From the NCBI GenBank assembly GCA_003153435.1, contig PLYR01000040.1:1-50026 (forward strand): DNA of 50,026 nt, given 5' to 3'. The notes below the pieces were generated by a model. The model saw only the letters and a list, made by a program, of their open reading frames with translations, did no database searches and was not told the origin of the DNA. The DNA is from Bacteroidota bacterium (GTDB taxonomy: Bacteria; Bacteroidota; Bacteroidia; Palsa-965). This document shows positions 1 through 8,526 of this stretch, in pieces. Numbering within the stretch: position 1 is the first letter of the stretch; each line of letters starts with the position of its first letter. The translations under genes and the position numbers were made by a program.

Positions 1-395
1 GACAAAAGCCTCATATCAACTATAACCTTATTCCCGGAGTTGTTTACACCTGGCCAGAAGTAGCGTCTGTAGGTTCTACAGAAGAGCAGCTGAAAGCAGC
101 AGGAAGGAAATATAAGACCGGTTCTTTTCCGTTTAAGGCCAGCGGAAGAGCCAGAGCCTCTATGGATACCGATGGATTTATAAAGGTTTTAACCGATGAA
201 TCCACAGACGAAATACTGGGAGTGCACATGATTGGCCCAAGGGCCGCGGATATGATAGCCGAAGCAGTAGTGGCTATGGAATTTCGTGCTTCAGCAGAAG
301 ATGTGGCCCGTATGAGCCATGCACATCCAACTTATACTGAAGCAATGAAGGAAGCCTGCCTGGACGCTACCGGCAAGAGGGCGTTGCATATCTAA
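1..395 (+). CDS. lpdA: Dihydrolipoyl dehydrogenase (E3), C-terminal part
   Basis: Partial gene: it is already open at the left edge (reading frame from base 3) and ends at TAA 393-395. The visible residues form the dimerisation domain of the flavoprotein disulfide reductase family, starting [20 protein letters not shown], which is typical of lipoamide dehydrogenases. Near the end HAHPTYTEA holds the conserved His-Glu pair that acts as the active-site base for the partner subunit. The enzyme reoxidises dihydrolipoamide of 2-oxoacid dehydrogenase complexes or the glycine cleavage system, using FAD and NAD+. The FAD-binding part and redox cysteines lie outside the window. hemH starts 6 bases downstream on the same strand, so co-transcription is likely. 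Confidence 0.93.
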   Translation, partial: QKPHINYNLIPGVVYTWPEVASVGSTEEQLKAAGRKYKTGSFPFKASGRARASMDTDGFIKVLTDESTDEILGVHMIGPRAADMIAEAVVAMEFRASAEDVARMSHAHPTYTEAMKEACLDATGKRALHI

Positions 396-401
396 ACATT
401 T

Positions 402-1415
402 ATGAAAACAGGAATCTTATTAATTAATCTCGGAACCCCCGATAGCCCTTCTGTAAGCAGTGTACGCAAGTATCTTACGGAGTTCCTGAATGACCCGAGG
501 GTCATAGACATAAACCCTGCAGGGCGATTTCTTCTTGTGAATGGGATTATCGTGCCTTTCCGTTCCCCTAAATCGGCTAAACTATATCAGCAGATATGGA
601 CCCAGGAAGGATCTCCGTTACTTATAAACGGAATTAAAGTGAAAAACCTTTTGCAGGAAGCTCTTGGAGCGAACTATGTGGTAGAACTTGGAATGCGGTA
701 TCAGAACCCTCCACTGGAATCTGCCTTAGAGCGTCTAAGGAAGGAACAGGTGGAAAAGATCGTAATCGTTCCTATGTATCCTCAGTATGCATCTTCAAGC
801 ACAGGCTCCTCCGTTGAAAAAACGCTTGAGTTGATCAAAAACTGGGAGGTCACTCCATCACTTTCCATCATCAGCAAGTTTTATGATTATCCAGGCTTTA
901 TAGATGCTTGTGTTGCTGTTGCAAAAAAACACGATTTGACTAAGTATGATCATATCCTGTTCAGCTATCACGGTTTGCCCGAGCGGCATATCCTCAAAGG
1001 CTCTGCGCATTATGGAGGAGGGCATTGCCACATGGGTTCCTGCTGCGATGCAATTGGGAAAGATAACGTCTATTGTTACCGTGCATCTTGTTTTGCAACC
1101 ACCCGTGAACTGGTGAAGAGACTTGGAATTCCGGAAGGCAGGTATACAACCAGCTTTCAGTCGAGGTTGAATGATAAATGGATTAAACCCTATTCAGATA
1201 AAGTAGTGATTGAAAGGGCCCAAGCCGGGGTCAAAAACATGCTCGTTTTTTCACCGGCATTTGTTTCTGATTGTCTGGAGACGATCTATGAAATTGGAAC
1301 CGAGTACCAGGAACTTTTCACCAAGCATGGAGGAGAGAAGATTCAGCTAGTGGAAAGTCTTAATGATAACCCTGTATGGATAAATGCACTAAAGGATATG
1401 GTCACGGCTCAATAA
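402..1415 (+). CDS. hemH: Ferrochelatase
   Basis: 337 residues, the usual bacterial length. It inserts Fe2+ into protoporphyrin IX (or coproporphyrin III) in the last steps of heme synthesis. Family signatures are visible: LLINLGTPDSP at the N terminus, SYHGLPERH with the catalytic His190, FQSR at 252-255, and SPAFVSDCLET with the catalytic Glu293. Between His190 and FQSR is a cysteine cluster: Cys209, 214, 215, 225 and 230. Internal cysteines in this area ligate a [2Fe-2S] cluster in one known class of ferrochelatases, but whether these do so is inference. ATG 402 follows lpdA by 6 bases, and pabB begins 40 bases after the stop. Confidence 0.95.
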   Translation: MKTGILLINLGTPDSPSVSSVRKYLTEFLNDPRVIDINPAGRFLLVNGIIVPFRSPKSAKLYQQIWTQEGSPLLINGIKVKNLLQEALGANYVVELGMRYQNPPLESALERLRKEQVEKIVIVPMYPQYASSSTGSSVEKTLELIKNWEVTPSLSIISKFYDYPGFIDACVAVAKKHDLTKYDHILFSYHGLPERHILKGSAHYGGGHCHMGSCCDAIGKDNVYCYRASCFATTRELVKRLGIPEGRYTTSFQSRLNDKWIKPYSDKVVIERAQAGVKNMLVFSPAFVSDCLETIYEIGTEYQELFTKHGGEKIQLVESLNDNPVWINALKDMVTAQ

Positions 1416-1454
1416 TCCTTCTTTCCGATTTGTCAAATCTGATCTGATTCGCTG

Positions 1455-2681
1455 ATGTATAATGTATTGAAGCAGTTTTCGGAGTCAGATAATTTTGTCT
1501 TCCTGAATGGAAAAGACCAACATGAATTAGGAGCTTATGAGCAATTGTTTGCCTCCTGCGAAGCTTCATCCCCCCAACAAGCCTTATCAGGACAAAACAA
1601 GCCGATTCCAGACCTTGCATCAAGGGAATGGCACTTCGGATTTATAGCTTATGAATACAAGAATCAGCTCGAAGATTTAAAATCCGAAAAAAGAGATTGC
1701 TTTGGTGTTCCTGATTACTTCTTTTTTAAACCATCCTTCGTAATGACCGGAAATGGTTCAACTCAAAGGATGTTGCTTGGGGAAAATCCTTCATCTGATG
1801 TTCTGAGTTCCATAAATAGGGAGGCAGAAAAGACTTGGCCTGAAATCAGGCTGCATTCACGTCTCTCAAAGGCTGAATATATAACCAGCGTATTGAAGAT
1901 TAAAGAAAAAATCCAGGCTGGCGATATCTATGAAATGAATTTTTGTCAGGAATTTTATGCGGAAGAGATTGAGATTGATCCATTGACAGTGTATAAACGC
2001 CTTATTAAACTCTCACCAGCACCATTTTCAGCGTTCTGTAAATTCGGCGACTTGTATGTAATCTCCTCCAGTCCGGAACGCTTTCTCAAAAAATCAAAAA
2101 ACAAACTAATATCTCAGCCTATCAAGGGCACTCAGAGGAGGAGCTCTGATCCGGAAGAAGATCAGCTCCTAAAGCGGCAACTTCAGAATGATGAAAAGGA
2201 ACGATCAGAAAATATTATGATTGTTGACCTTGTCAGAAATGACCTGAGCAGGATAGCAGAAAAAGGAACGGTAAAAGTGGATGAACTCTGTGGAATTTAT
2301 TCCTTTGGTCAGGTTCACCAAATGATCTCAACCATTTCTGCTGAGCTAGGCGATGGAGTTTCTCTCGAAGAAATTTTAAAAGCTACATTCCCTATGGGTT
2401 CAATGACCGGAGCTCCGAAGATAAAGGCGATGAAGCTGATCGAGGAATTTGAAAATACCAGAAGAGGAATCTATTCAGGGGCTTTGGGATACCTTACACC
2501 GGAAGGGGATTTCGATTTCAGCGTAGTCATCAGGAGCATTCTTTATGATTCTGCGAATAAATATGTATCCATCGGCGTCGGGGGTGCAATTACAGCCAAG
2601 TCTGATCCGGAAAAAGAATATGAAGAATGTTTGCTCAAAGCCAGGGCTATGGTCCAGGCTTTAAATGGAAGGATTGATTAA
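1455..2681 (+). CDS. pabB: Aminodeoxychorismate synthase component I
   Basis: 408 residues of the chorismate-binding family (TrpE/PabB/MenF). With a glutamine amidotransferase partner (PabA, not in the window) it turns chorismate into 4-amino-4-deoxychorismate for p-aminobenzoate and folate synthesis. QPIKGTQRR at 221-229 has the lysine (Lys224) typical of PabB, where anthranilate synthase has Ala (PIAGT). DEKERSENIMIVDLVRNDL at 246-264 and GSMTGAPK at 315-322 are the other catalytic motifs. The N-terminal subdomain is shorter than in TrpE. It lies between hemH and tilS, with only 9 bases before tilS, so the three probably form one transcript. Confidence 0.92.
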   Translation: MYNVLKQFSESDNFVFLNGKDQHELGAYEQLFASCEASSPQQALSGQNKPIPDLASREWHFGFIAYEYKNQLEDLKSEKRDCFGVPDYFFFKPSFVMTGNGSTQRMLLGENPSSDVLSSINREAEKTWPEIRLHSRLSKAEYITSVLKIKEKIQAGDIYEMNFCQEFYAEEIEIDPLTVYKRLIKLSPAPFSAFCKFGDLYVISSSPERFLKKSKNKLISQPIKGTQRRSSDPEEDQLLKRQLQNDEKERSENIMIVDLVRNDLSRIAEKGTVKVDELCGIYSFGQVHQMISTISAELGDGVSLEEILKATFPMGSMTGAPKIKAMKLIEEFENTRRGIYSGALGYLTPEGDFDFSVVIRSILYDSANKYVSIGVGGAITAKSDPEKEYEECLLKARAMVQALNGRID

Positions 2682-2690
2682 TTTTGAACT

Positions 2691-4025
2691 ATGCTGAATT
2701 CATTTCTGGTATTCTGTAATCATCAAAATCTATTTAAGCCAAAGGAAAGGCTGCTGCTTACCGTAAGCGGAGGGATCGATTCCGTAGTGATGGCTTATGT
2801 ATTTAAAGAAGCCGGCCTACCATTTGGAATAGCTCATTGTAATTTTTCACTCCGTGGGAAGGAATCAGAGGCGGATGAACTATTTGTTAAAAAACTCTCC
2901 TCCTCTCTCGGTGTTGAATTTTATACAACCAGCTTTGATACAAAGAAGTATGCTAAGACCCATAAATTATCCATTCAGGAAGCAGCAAGGGAGTTAAGGT
3001 ATGACTGGTTTGAGAAAATCCGCCGGAAGCATAAGTTTAAATATATCTGTACAGCCCATCACGGAGATGATTCCATAGAGACGTTCTTCATCAACCTGTT
3101 AAGAGGAACAGGACTGGCCGGTTTGACTGGGATACCCCTTCGAAACAAGAGGGTCATCAGGCCCATGCTTTTTGCTTCTAAGAAGGATATACTCCGTTAC
3201 GCGGTTCAAAAGAAAATAAAACACCGGGAAGACAGCAGTAACGAAGGAGATGACTATCTGAGAAACCGTTTACGACATTCACTGGTTCCGCTGCTGGAAG
3301 AACTTAGCCCTTCTTTTCGCCAAACCATGCTTGGTGATATGCAGAGATTGGACGACACTCGTGTTGCGATGGATCATCTCTTTTCGAGATACAAATCGGA
3401 TATGCTCAGAAAGAGTGATTCTCTGTGGTATATTATGTTTGCCGACCTCAAAGGGAAAGAACCTTTACGGTTCTGGCTATTCCACCTGCTTCATGAATTT
3501 GGGTTCCACCAATCTGTTATAGATAATCTTTGCACGCTGTTGAGCTTGAAATTTAAATCAGGAAAATTATTCAGGAATGATAAATTTGAGCTGCATGTGG
3601 AGAGAGATCGTTTGAGTATCAGAAAGAATTCCAGGAATAAGAAGCAGATCCACGCTTTTAAGATCAAGAAAGATACCAGAGCCCTAAGCACTCCTTTCCC
3701 GTTAACGATTGAATTGCTTTCGTTCAGCAAATCAATTCCATTTCCAACGGATTCGCGGATGGCTTGTCTCGACGCCGCAAAACTGGAATTTCCGCTCCTG
3801 CTCAGGAAATGGAAGATAGGCGACCGCTTTCAACCGCTGGGTATGAAAGGCTCCAAGCTGCTCAGTGATTATTTTTCGGACCATAAATTTTCAGCGAAGG
3901 CAAAGGAGGACGCATGGGTCTTGGAGAGCAAAGGGAAAATTGCCTGGATTGTAGGCCATAGGATCGATGAAAGGTTCAAGTTAAGACCCGAAACTGAGAA
4001 GGCTTTCCTGTTTCGCTTAAGCTAA
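2691..4025 (+). CDS. tilS: tRNA(Ile)-lysidine synthetase
   Basis: 444 residues, family length. It attaches lysine to C34 of the CAU-anticodon tRNA-Ile, changing both its codon reading and its charging, and is essential in most bacteria. The N-terminal ATP-pyrophosphatase domain has the PP-loop SGGIDS (26-31), HCNFSLRGKESEAD from 49, TAHHGDDSIETFFINLLRG from 121, and DSSNEGDDYLRNRLR at 181-195. A basic middle region is followed by the C-terminal TilS domain from about 370 (RKWKIGDRFQPLGMKG). It starts 9 bases after pabB, so translational coupling is plausible. The 3' end lies 17 bases before the next start codon. Confidence 0.93.
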   Translation: MLNSFLVFCNHQNLFKPKERLLLTVSGGIDSVVMAYVFKEAGLPFGIAHCNFSLRGKESEADELFVKKLSSSLGVEFYTTSFDTKKYAKTHKLSIQEAARELRYDWFEKIRRKHKFKYICTAHHGDDSIETFFINLLRGTGLAGLTGIPLRNKRVIRPMLFASKKDILRYAVQKKIKHREDSSNEGDDYLRNRLRHSLVPLLEELSPSFRQTMLGDMQRLDDTRVAMDHLFSRYKSDMLRKSDSLWYIMFADLKGKEPLRFWLFHLLHEFGFHQSVIDNLCTLLSLKFKSGKLFRNDKFELHVERDRLSIRKNSRNKKQIHAFKIKKDTRALSTPFPLTIELLSFSKSIPFPTDSRMACLDAAKLEFPLLLRKWKIGDRFQPLGMKGSKLLSDYFSDHKFSAKAKEDAWVLESKGKIAWIVGHRIDERFKLRPETEKAFLFRLS

Positions 4026-4042
4026 TTGGCTATCTTTACAGT

Positions 4043-4624
4043 ATGTCTGATCGGGTCCTTTTTGATGAAAAACAATACCTTGGATACAATAAGTATTCTA
4101 TTGTAAGGAGGACCATCTTTGCCATATTCTGTTTCGTTCTCTATTACTGGTCTGAAAACCCGAAAGCGGTTAATGTGGGAGCGATCAGTATCGGCCCTTA
4201 TCCGGTTCAACATATTGAGCGTTCAGGCCAGCTGTTCTTCCTTTTTGGACTTGGAATCCTTTTCCTTTCTATTCTGCTTATTTTTGTATTGCATCTGCAT
4301 ACCAGGGTGAGCTCCTCGGGAGTGTCTCTGAGCGGGTTTTGGATGTCCCGAAGAGTATTTATTCCTGTGTCCGAACTCAAAGCGGCTAAAAAAGTCAGAT
4401 TTAAGGAAACGATTGTCAACCACCCGGCTTATCATCATTACTTCAAGGGCAAGATCCGTTTCTATTCCAGAGGAAATGAAGCCGTGGATATCACCAGAAA
4501 TGATGGCCTGATCTATCGCATTGGATCTCAACGGGCCGGAGAGCTCCTGGCCGCAATCCGGGAACTCATCCAAACGGATCCCGAACTGTTAAAAAACGCA
4601 AAGTTCTCTACATCTGAAAAATAG
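4043..4624 (+). CDS. Small membrane protein, unknown function
   Basis: 193 residues, family not recognised. Two hydrophobic segments (about 24-38 and 62-84) flank a short loop. The C-terminal half is soluble and looks beta-rich, with phrases such as GVSLSGFWMSRRVFIPVSEL and GLIYRIGSQRAGELLAAI. These resemble bacterial PH-like domains that follow paired transmembrane helices, but this is fold-level inference only. It follows tilS by 17 bases. A near-consensus -7 box, TATCTTTA at 4031-4038, sits only 4 bases before the ATG, so a transcript from it would be almost leaderless. Read-through from tilS is equally possible. Confidence 0.7.
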   Translation: MSDRVLFDEKQYLGYNKYSIVRRTIFAIFCFVLYYWSENPKAVNVGAISIGPYPVQHIERSGQLFFLFGLGILFLSILLIFVLHLHTRVSSSGVSLSGFWMSRRVFIPVSELKAAKKVRFKETIVNHPAYHHYFKGKIRFYSRGNEAVDITRNDGLIYRIGSQRAGELLAAIRELIQTDPELLKNAKFSTSEK

Positions 4625-4627
4625 TTC

Positions 4628-4656
4628 TTGACTTGTGTCCAAAAATGTCGTAATAT
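4628..4656 (+). promoter_or_regulatory. Candidate promoter for the 4777 gene
   Basis: TTGACT at 4628-4633 and TAATAT at 4651-4656 are separated by 17 bases, like a classical sigma-70 promoter. The Bacteroidota TAnnTTTG box is absent, so this is tentative. Transcription from here would start near 4663, just before the hairpin at 4676-4742. Confidence 0.3.
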
Positions 4657-4675
4657 AGCATATAGGATACCAGTT

Positions 4676-4742
4676 AATTGCCTGAATCATCTGCCGAGGA
4701 AAGAAGTGCGCACCCCCTCTCCAGATGATTTGTCGGCTAATT
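4676..4742 (+). promoter_or_regulatory. Long hairpin in the leader of the 4777 gene
   Basis: An extended dyad pairs AATT-GCC (4676-4682) with GGC-t-AATT (4735-4742), then AATCATCTGccGAGG (4685-4699) with CCTCtcCAGATGATT (4716-4730; 13 of 15 paired, the central 9 perfect). The apical loop contains the 8-base palindrome GTGCGCAC (4706-4713). It lies between the stop at 4624 and the ATG at 4777, within the untranslated leader if the upstream promoter is real. The last 34 bases before the start codon are unpaired by this fold. It does not match a riboswitch or small RNA that I recognise. Confidence 0.5.
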
Positions 4743-4776
4743 CAATTCCGTTTCACATTACCTAACACCTTGAGCC

Positions 4777-5070
4777 ATGAACGAGACCGCCGTAAAACCA
4801 GTCCTTATCGATAAGGAAGTTGTAGCTGAGCTTAAGTTTCCAGAGTCAGATGTACTCTTTAATCCTGCTGCCATAGCCAAACGCAAATCAGAAATTGACC
4901 GTGCAGTCTATCTTGGAAATACCGAACATACCAAAGTGAGGATTGTGTTTGAAGATGCTGCGGGCCTCAAACAAATTGAAACCACCATCTGGGGTTCAAC
5001 CGATAAACGAATCATTCTGAAAAGCGGAATGGTGATTCCTATCCATCGTATTCAAGAGGTCAAAATCTAA
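4777..5070 (+). CDS. Small conserved protein, unknown function
   Basis: 97 residues, soluble, without signal peptide or membrane segment. The C-terminal half (KVRIVFEDAAGLKQIETTIW, then KRIILKSGMVIPIHRIQEV) looks like a compact beta barrel. It resembles a family of short uncharacterised Bacteroidota proteins with a TT-x-W...ILK-G..IPI..I pattern, recalled rather than searched. The gene stands alone between the structured leader at 4676-4742 and the dsbD promoter, so it is likely controlled separately from both neighbours. No function is assigned. Confidence 0.75.
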   Translation: MNETAVKPVLIDKEVVAELKFPESDVLFNPAAIAKRKSEIDRAVYLGNTEHTKVRIVFEDAAGLKQIETTIWGSTDKRIILKSGMVIPIHRIQEVKI

Positions 5071-5117
5071 GGCACCTTTTATGATTTTTTAAGAATTCAT
5101 CAAGCATAAATATTTCG

Positions 5118-5125
5118 TAGCTTTG
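5118..5125 (+). promoter_or_regulatory. -7 promoter box of dsbD
   Basis: TAGCTTTG matches the Bacteroidota -7 consensus TAnnTTTG exactly. The expected start of transcription is near 5131, giving a leader of about 22 bases before the ATG at 5153. No clear TTTG is present at the -33 position. Confidence 0.55.
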
Positions 5126-5152
5126 GTAGTATATCCGCTAATTGCTTGATTT

Positions 5153-7270
5153 ATGCTGAAATACAGAATTGCAGGATTTCTCCTCTTTCTTTCTATCCTT
5201 GGATCTTTACCCATGCTTGCCCAGGCAAGTGCCCTTGTTAAATGGACTTACACCGTCAATAAAGTAAGCGATTGTGAGTTTGACCTTGTTTTTAAAGCGG
5301 ATATAAAGGACAAGGAGCATCTTTACTCTCAGATTCCTCCGAAAGATGAAGGGCCGATGCCCACCGAATTTGTATTCGACAAATCATCTGCTTTTAAACT
5401 TATCGGGAAAACAAAAGAACCTAGGCCTATTGAAAGAAACGAACCGGCTTTTAATAATGCGCTCATCCGGTTCTTTGAGCACAATGCTACCTTCACACAG
5501 CGGATTCAGGTATTAACAGACAAAACGTTTACGGTAAAAGGCATTATCAATGGAATGACTTGTAATGACAGTCAATGTACTCCTTTTTCACCCGCATTCG
5601 ATTTTGCATTTGAAATCAAGGATCCTAAGACTTGTGTAAAAAAAGATTCTGAATCAAAAGCGGTTAAGCCGGCTGATACTGTTTCACATAACAGCACATC
5701 CATCATTGTAGCTCCTCTGGATGTAATCAAAAATTCGGCCCCTGTCGATTCCTTAAACAAAAAGAAAACGGAGGAAGAAGATCTCGGGCCTGAGGAAGAA
5801 GAGGAAGCGGTGAAATCAGCACCGGTTCAGGATCACAGTTGGTACGGCATATTTCTCCTAGGTTTTTTGGGGGGCTTTGCAGCCCTTCTTACCCCTTGTG
5901 TGTTCCCCATGATCCCGATGACGGTGAGCTTTTTTACAAAACGTAGCAAGACCCGAGCGAAAGGGATTACCAATGCATTACTCTACTCCGGTTCGATCAT
6001 CGTGCTCTATGTCTCCCTTGGCCTGATTGTCACTGCGGTTTTTGGATCTGATGCGCTGAACAGTTTTTCAACCAACGTATGGTTCAACCTTTTCTTTTTT
6101 CTCCTTCTGTTTGTTTTTGCGGTTTCCTTCCTCGGGGCATTTGAAATTGTACTCCCGAGCGCCTTTGTCAATAAAATTGATAGTGCTTCCGATCGTGGTG
6201 GCGTATTAGGGATAGTCTTCATGGCATTTGCATTATCACTTGTTTCCTTTTCCTGTACAGGTCCTATCATCGGTTCTCTGTTGGTAGAAGCGGCTACGAT
6301 TGGCGGGTCTGGACCTTTCTGGGGTATGTTTGGTTTCTCTATTGCACTGGCATTGCCTTTTGGATTGTTTGCTGCTTTTCCTGGTTGGATGAATTCACTC
6401 CCAAAATCAGGAGGGTGGTTAAACTCCGTCAAGGTATTTCTTGGCTTTCTGGAGCTGGCCTTTGCATTTAAATTTTTGTCCAATGCGGATCTGGTTGTAC
6501 AAACCGGTTTCATCACCAGGGAGGTATTTCTGGTTATATGGATCGTATTATTTGGACTGCTTGGCATTTATCTCATGGGAGGATTCAAACTTGCTCATGA
6601 TTCTGAAGTCAAGAATCTCTCTGTACCCCGACTGCTGATGGCCACCCTTGTACTTTGCTTCACCGTATATCTTATTCCCGGACTCTGGGGCGCTCCTCTC
6701 AAGTTGCTTAGCGGAATTACTCCACCTGAGTTCTACAGTGAAGCTCCGGATGGGTTTGGGGTGCACCTTCAGACTGACGCAAAGAAGCTTCCAAAGCATG
6801 CACATGCCGGGCCCAACGGAATTACGGCCTTTACCGATCTGAAATACGCAACGGAATATGCTCAGAAAGTGAATAAACCCCTTATGCTGGATTTTACCGG
6901 CTGGGCTTGTGCCAACTGCCGGAAGATGGAAGAGAAAGTATGGTCCGATCCTGAAGTTAAAAAGAGTCTGAACGATGATTTCGTACTCGTTTCCATGTAT
7001 GTAGATGATAAACGGGAACTGCCTGCATCAGAGCAAAAAGAAGTGGAGTGGGGGGGCAAACAACGTGTTTTAAAAACCGTAGGGAACAAGTGGAGCTACC
7101 TCCAGTCAAGTGTATATAAGGCCCAGAGCCAACCTCAATACAGGGTCATTGCACCAGACGGGACCCGATTAAGTGATTCCTGCAGCTATGACCCGGATAT
7201 CAGGAAATACGTGCATTGGCTGCATAAAGGATTGAGGAAGTTTAAACAAAAATTTGGACCGGCTAAGTAA
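5153..7270 (+). CDS. dsbD: DsbD-type thiol:disulfide interchange protein
   Basis: 705 residues. It carries electrons from cytoplasmic thioredoxin across the inner membrane to periplasmic thiol proteins. A signal peptide (1-25) precedes an N-terminal DsbD-alpha-like domain with a cysteine pair in MTCNDSQCTPF (Cys137, Cys142). An acidic linker (about 205-220) leads to a membrane domain of roughly eight helices (230-510) with the redox cysteines in TPCVFPMIP (Cys249) and SFSCTGP (Cys368). The C-terminal thioredoxin-like domain has WACANC (Cys586, Cys589). All six expected redox cysteines are present. It is preceded by its own -7 box and converges with the small gene at 7306. Cytochrome c maturation is a possible client pathway. 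Confidence 0.93.
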   Translation: MLKYRIAGFLLFLSILGSLPMLAQASALVKWTYTVNKVSDCEFDLVFKADIKDKEHLYSQIPPKDEGPMPTEFVFDKSSAFKLIGKTKEPRPIERNEPAFNNALIRFFEHNATFTQRIQVLTDKTFTVKGIINGMTCNDSQCTPFSPAFDFAFEIKDPKTCVKKDSESKAVKPADTVSHNSTSIIVAPLDVIKNSAPVDSLNKKKTEEEDLGPEEEEEAVKSAPVQDHSWYGIFLLGFLGGFAALLTPCVFPMIPMTVSFFTKRSKTRAKGITNALLYSGSIIVLYVSLGLIVTAVFGSDALNSFSTNVWFNLFFFLLLFVFAVSFLGAFEIVLPSAFVNKIDSASDRGGVLGIVFMAFALSLVSFSCTGPIIGSLLVEAATIGGSGPFWGMFGFSIALALPFGLFAAFPGWMNSLPKSGGWLNSVKVFLGFLELAFAFKFLSNADLVVQTGFITREVFLVIWIVLFGLLGIYLMGGFKLAHDSEVKNLSVPRLLMATLVLCFTVYLIPGLWGAPLKLLSGITPPEFYSEAPDGFGVHLQTDAKKLPKHAHAGPNGITAFTDLKYATEYAQKVNKPLMLDFTGWACANCRKMEEKVWSDPEVKKSLNDDFVLVSMYVDDKRELPASEQKEVEWGGKQRVLKTVGNKWSYLQSSVYKAQSQPQYRVIAPDGTRLSDSCSYDPDIRKYVHWLHKGLRKFKQKFGPAK

Positions 7271-7305
7271 CATTGCCGATGGGCCAAGGGGTATTTTCTT
7301 AATGC

Positions 7306-7758
7306 TTAGTCATCTTTGGGTTCTGCAGCTTTTTGGAAGCCAGCCTTCTTAGCTCTGATCTTTTTCGGGAACATCACATTGATGAGTTCATCTTCGGTGG
7401 TAAGCATTGTTTGGGAAACCCCTCCGATGATGAGGAATGGTCCGCTGTATTTCATTTTTTTCTTGACCTCTTCATAAGATCCATCTTCTCGTTTGATATA
7501 AAAAGCGGTGATCTGATTTTCTTTGACATCAGCTTTTCCGTTAAAACACTGGGCAGAGCTTCCGGTACGAAAGGTGATGATCACATCGGTATAGGAGCCA
7601 TTGGCCACATCATCAGCACCGCGTTCTTCAAATTTCTTAATCCATTTGAGATAACAGTTCGGTTCTTCCACTGTGGTAGCAGGAGCAGGAGCCTGGGCGG
7701 AAACCCTGAGGGCGGTGAAGGTATAGAGACATACCACTAAAAGTAAGGCTTTCTTCAT
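7306..7758 (-). CDS. Secreted hypothetical protein
   Basis: 150 residues from ATG 7758. The frame is open for 11 more codons, but MKKALLLVVCLYTFTALRVS is a textbook signal peptide only when read from here, with likely cleavage after SAQ. The mature protein is small and basic towards its C terminus (PKKIRAKKAGFQKAAEPKDD) and has two cysteines. No family is recognised; a periplasmic or exported location follows from the signal peptide alone. It lies 47 bases downstream of the gene at 7806-8480 on the same strand and converges with dsbD. Confidence 0.72.
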   Translation of the reverse strand: MKKALLLVVCLYTFTALRVSAQAPAPATTVEEPNCYLKWIKKFEERGADDVANGSYTDVIITFRTGSSAQCFNGKADVKENQITAFYIKREDGSYEEVKKKMKYSGPFLIIGGVSQTMLTTEDELINVMFPKKIRAKKAGFQKAAEPKDD

Positions 7759-7805
7759 GGGGGCTGGTTTAATCGGTAATAAATGTAGCAAATTAGATGA
7801 ATACT

Positions 7806-8480
7806 TTAACGAATAAGGTTCTGGTTAAACAGAGCAACCACTAGTCGGGCATGGCGCACCTCATCTAAATGAAAGGTAATGGCAACTGCTGCACATGCAA
7901 GGGCGCCTAACATCATATATTCTCCATTCTGTCGGGCATTCAGATTGCTGGTATTGCTTGCTGGTGACCCCCTCCTGCCTCTTTTTGGAAGATTAGAGAT
8001 GTATTCAAAGAATCCTACATTCAATAATATTCCTCCTGCAACAAAACTGCAATTCTGAATCAGATTCTTTTCCCGCACTTTTGAGATCATCAAATCCATT
8101 CTCGGGTCTTTTCTTTGTTTGGCAAGGGCCAGAACGGTGGCCTCATCAATGCGTCTCTCTTTGTAGTAATATTTTTTTCCAAGCGTGATGATGCTCAGGT
8201 CTTCTGATTTTATTAATGGAGGGGGAGGTGGAGGAGGTGGAAGAATTGATTCGTAAGACTCTTTACGCCCTCCGTTGTAAATAATGCAGCGAATTTCCCA
8301 CAGTTGAAGATCATAAAGAGGACCATCAGGAGAATCAATACGTTTGAATTTGATAGAGGAAGAATTGACCTCTAGTACTTTGGCGGGAATTTGCTCACCG
8401 TTTCGCTTTACGATTGTATCCTGTGCCTTGATTTCACCAATGAAGGCAAGAAAAAGTAAGGATAAAAGGAAGCCTCGCAT
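7806..8480 (-). CDS. Secreted protein with poly-proline stretch, unknown function
   Basis: 224 residues from ATG 8480. The frame is open 12 codons further upstream, but MRGFLLSLLFLAFIGEIKAQ is the signal peptide. The first mature domain (IVKRNGEQIPAKVLEV, then GPLYDLQLWEIRCIIYNGG) has the pattern of a short domain common in secreted Bacteroidota proteins that begin with D-x-I..K-G..I.AKV. Eight consecutive prolines (ILPPPPPPPPLI) form a linker to a helical region, and a hydrophobic stretch (YMMLGALACAAVAITF) near the C terminus may be a membrane segment. Function is unknown. It starts 46 bases after rpoD and may be co-transcribed with it. Confidence 0.72.
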   Translation of the reverse strand: MRGFLLSLLFLAFIGEIKAQDTIVKRNGEQIPAKVLEVNSSSIKFKRIDSPDGPLYDLQLWEIRCIIYNGGRKESYESILPPPPPPPPLIKSEDLSIITLGKKYYYKERRIDEATVLALAKQRKDPRMDLMISKVREKNLIQNCSFVAGGILLNVGFFEYISNLPKRGRRGSPASNTSNLNARQNGEYMMLGALACAAVAITFHLDEVRHARLVVALFNQNLIR

Positions 8481-8526
8481 GGATGAGAATGTTAAGCCCG
8501 AAATTACGGTTTCCAAGAAAACTAAC

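Noticed and set aside
4690-4715. GAGGAAAG motif resembling the conserved part of RNase P RNA
   Set aside because: The other conserved parts are missing and the gap of 152 bases is far too short for RNase P RNA.
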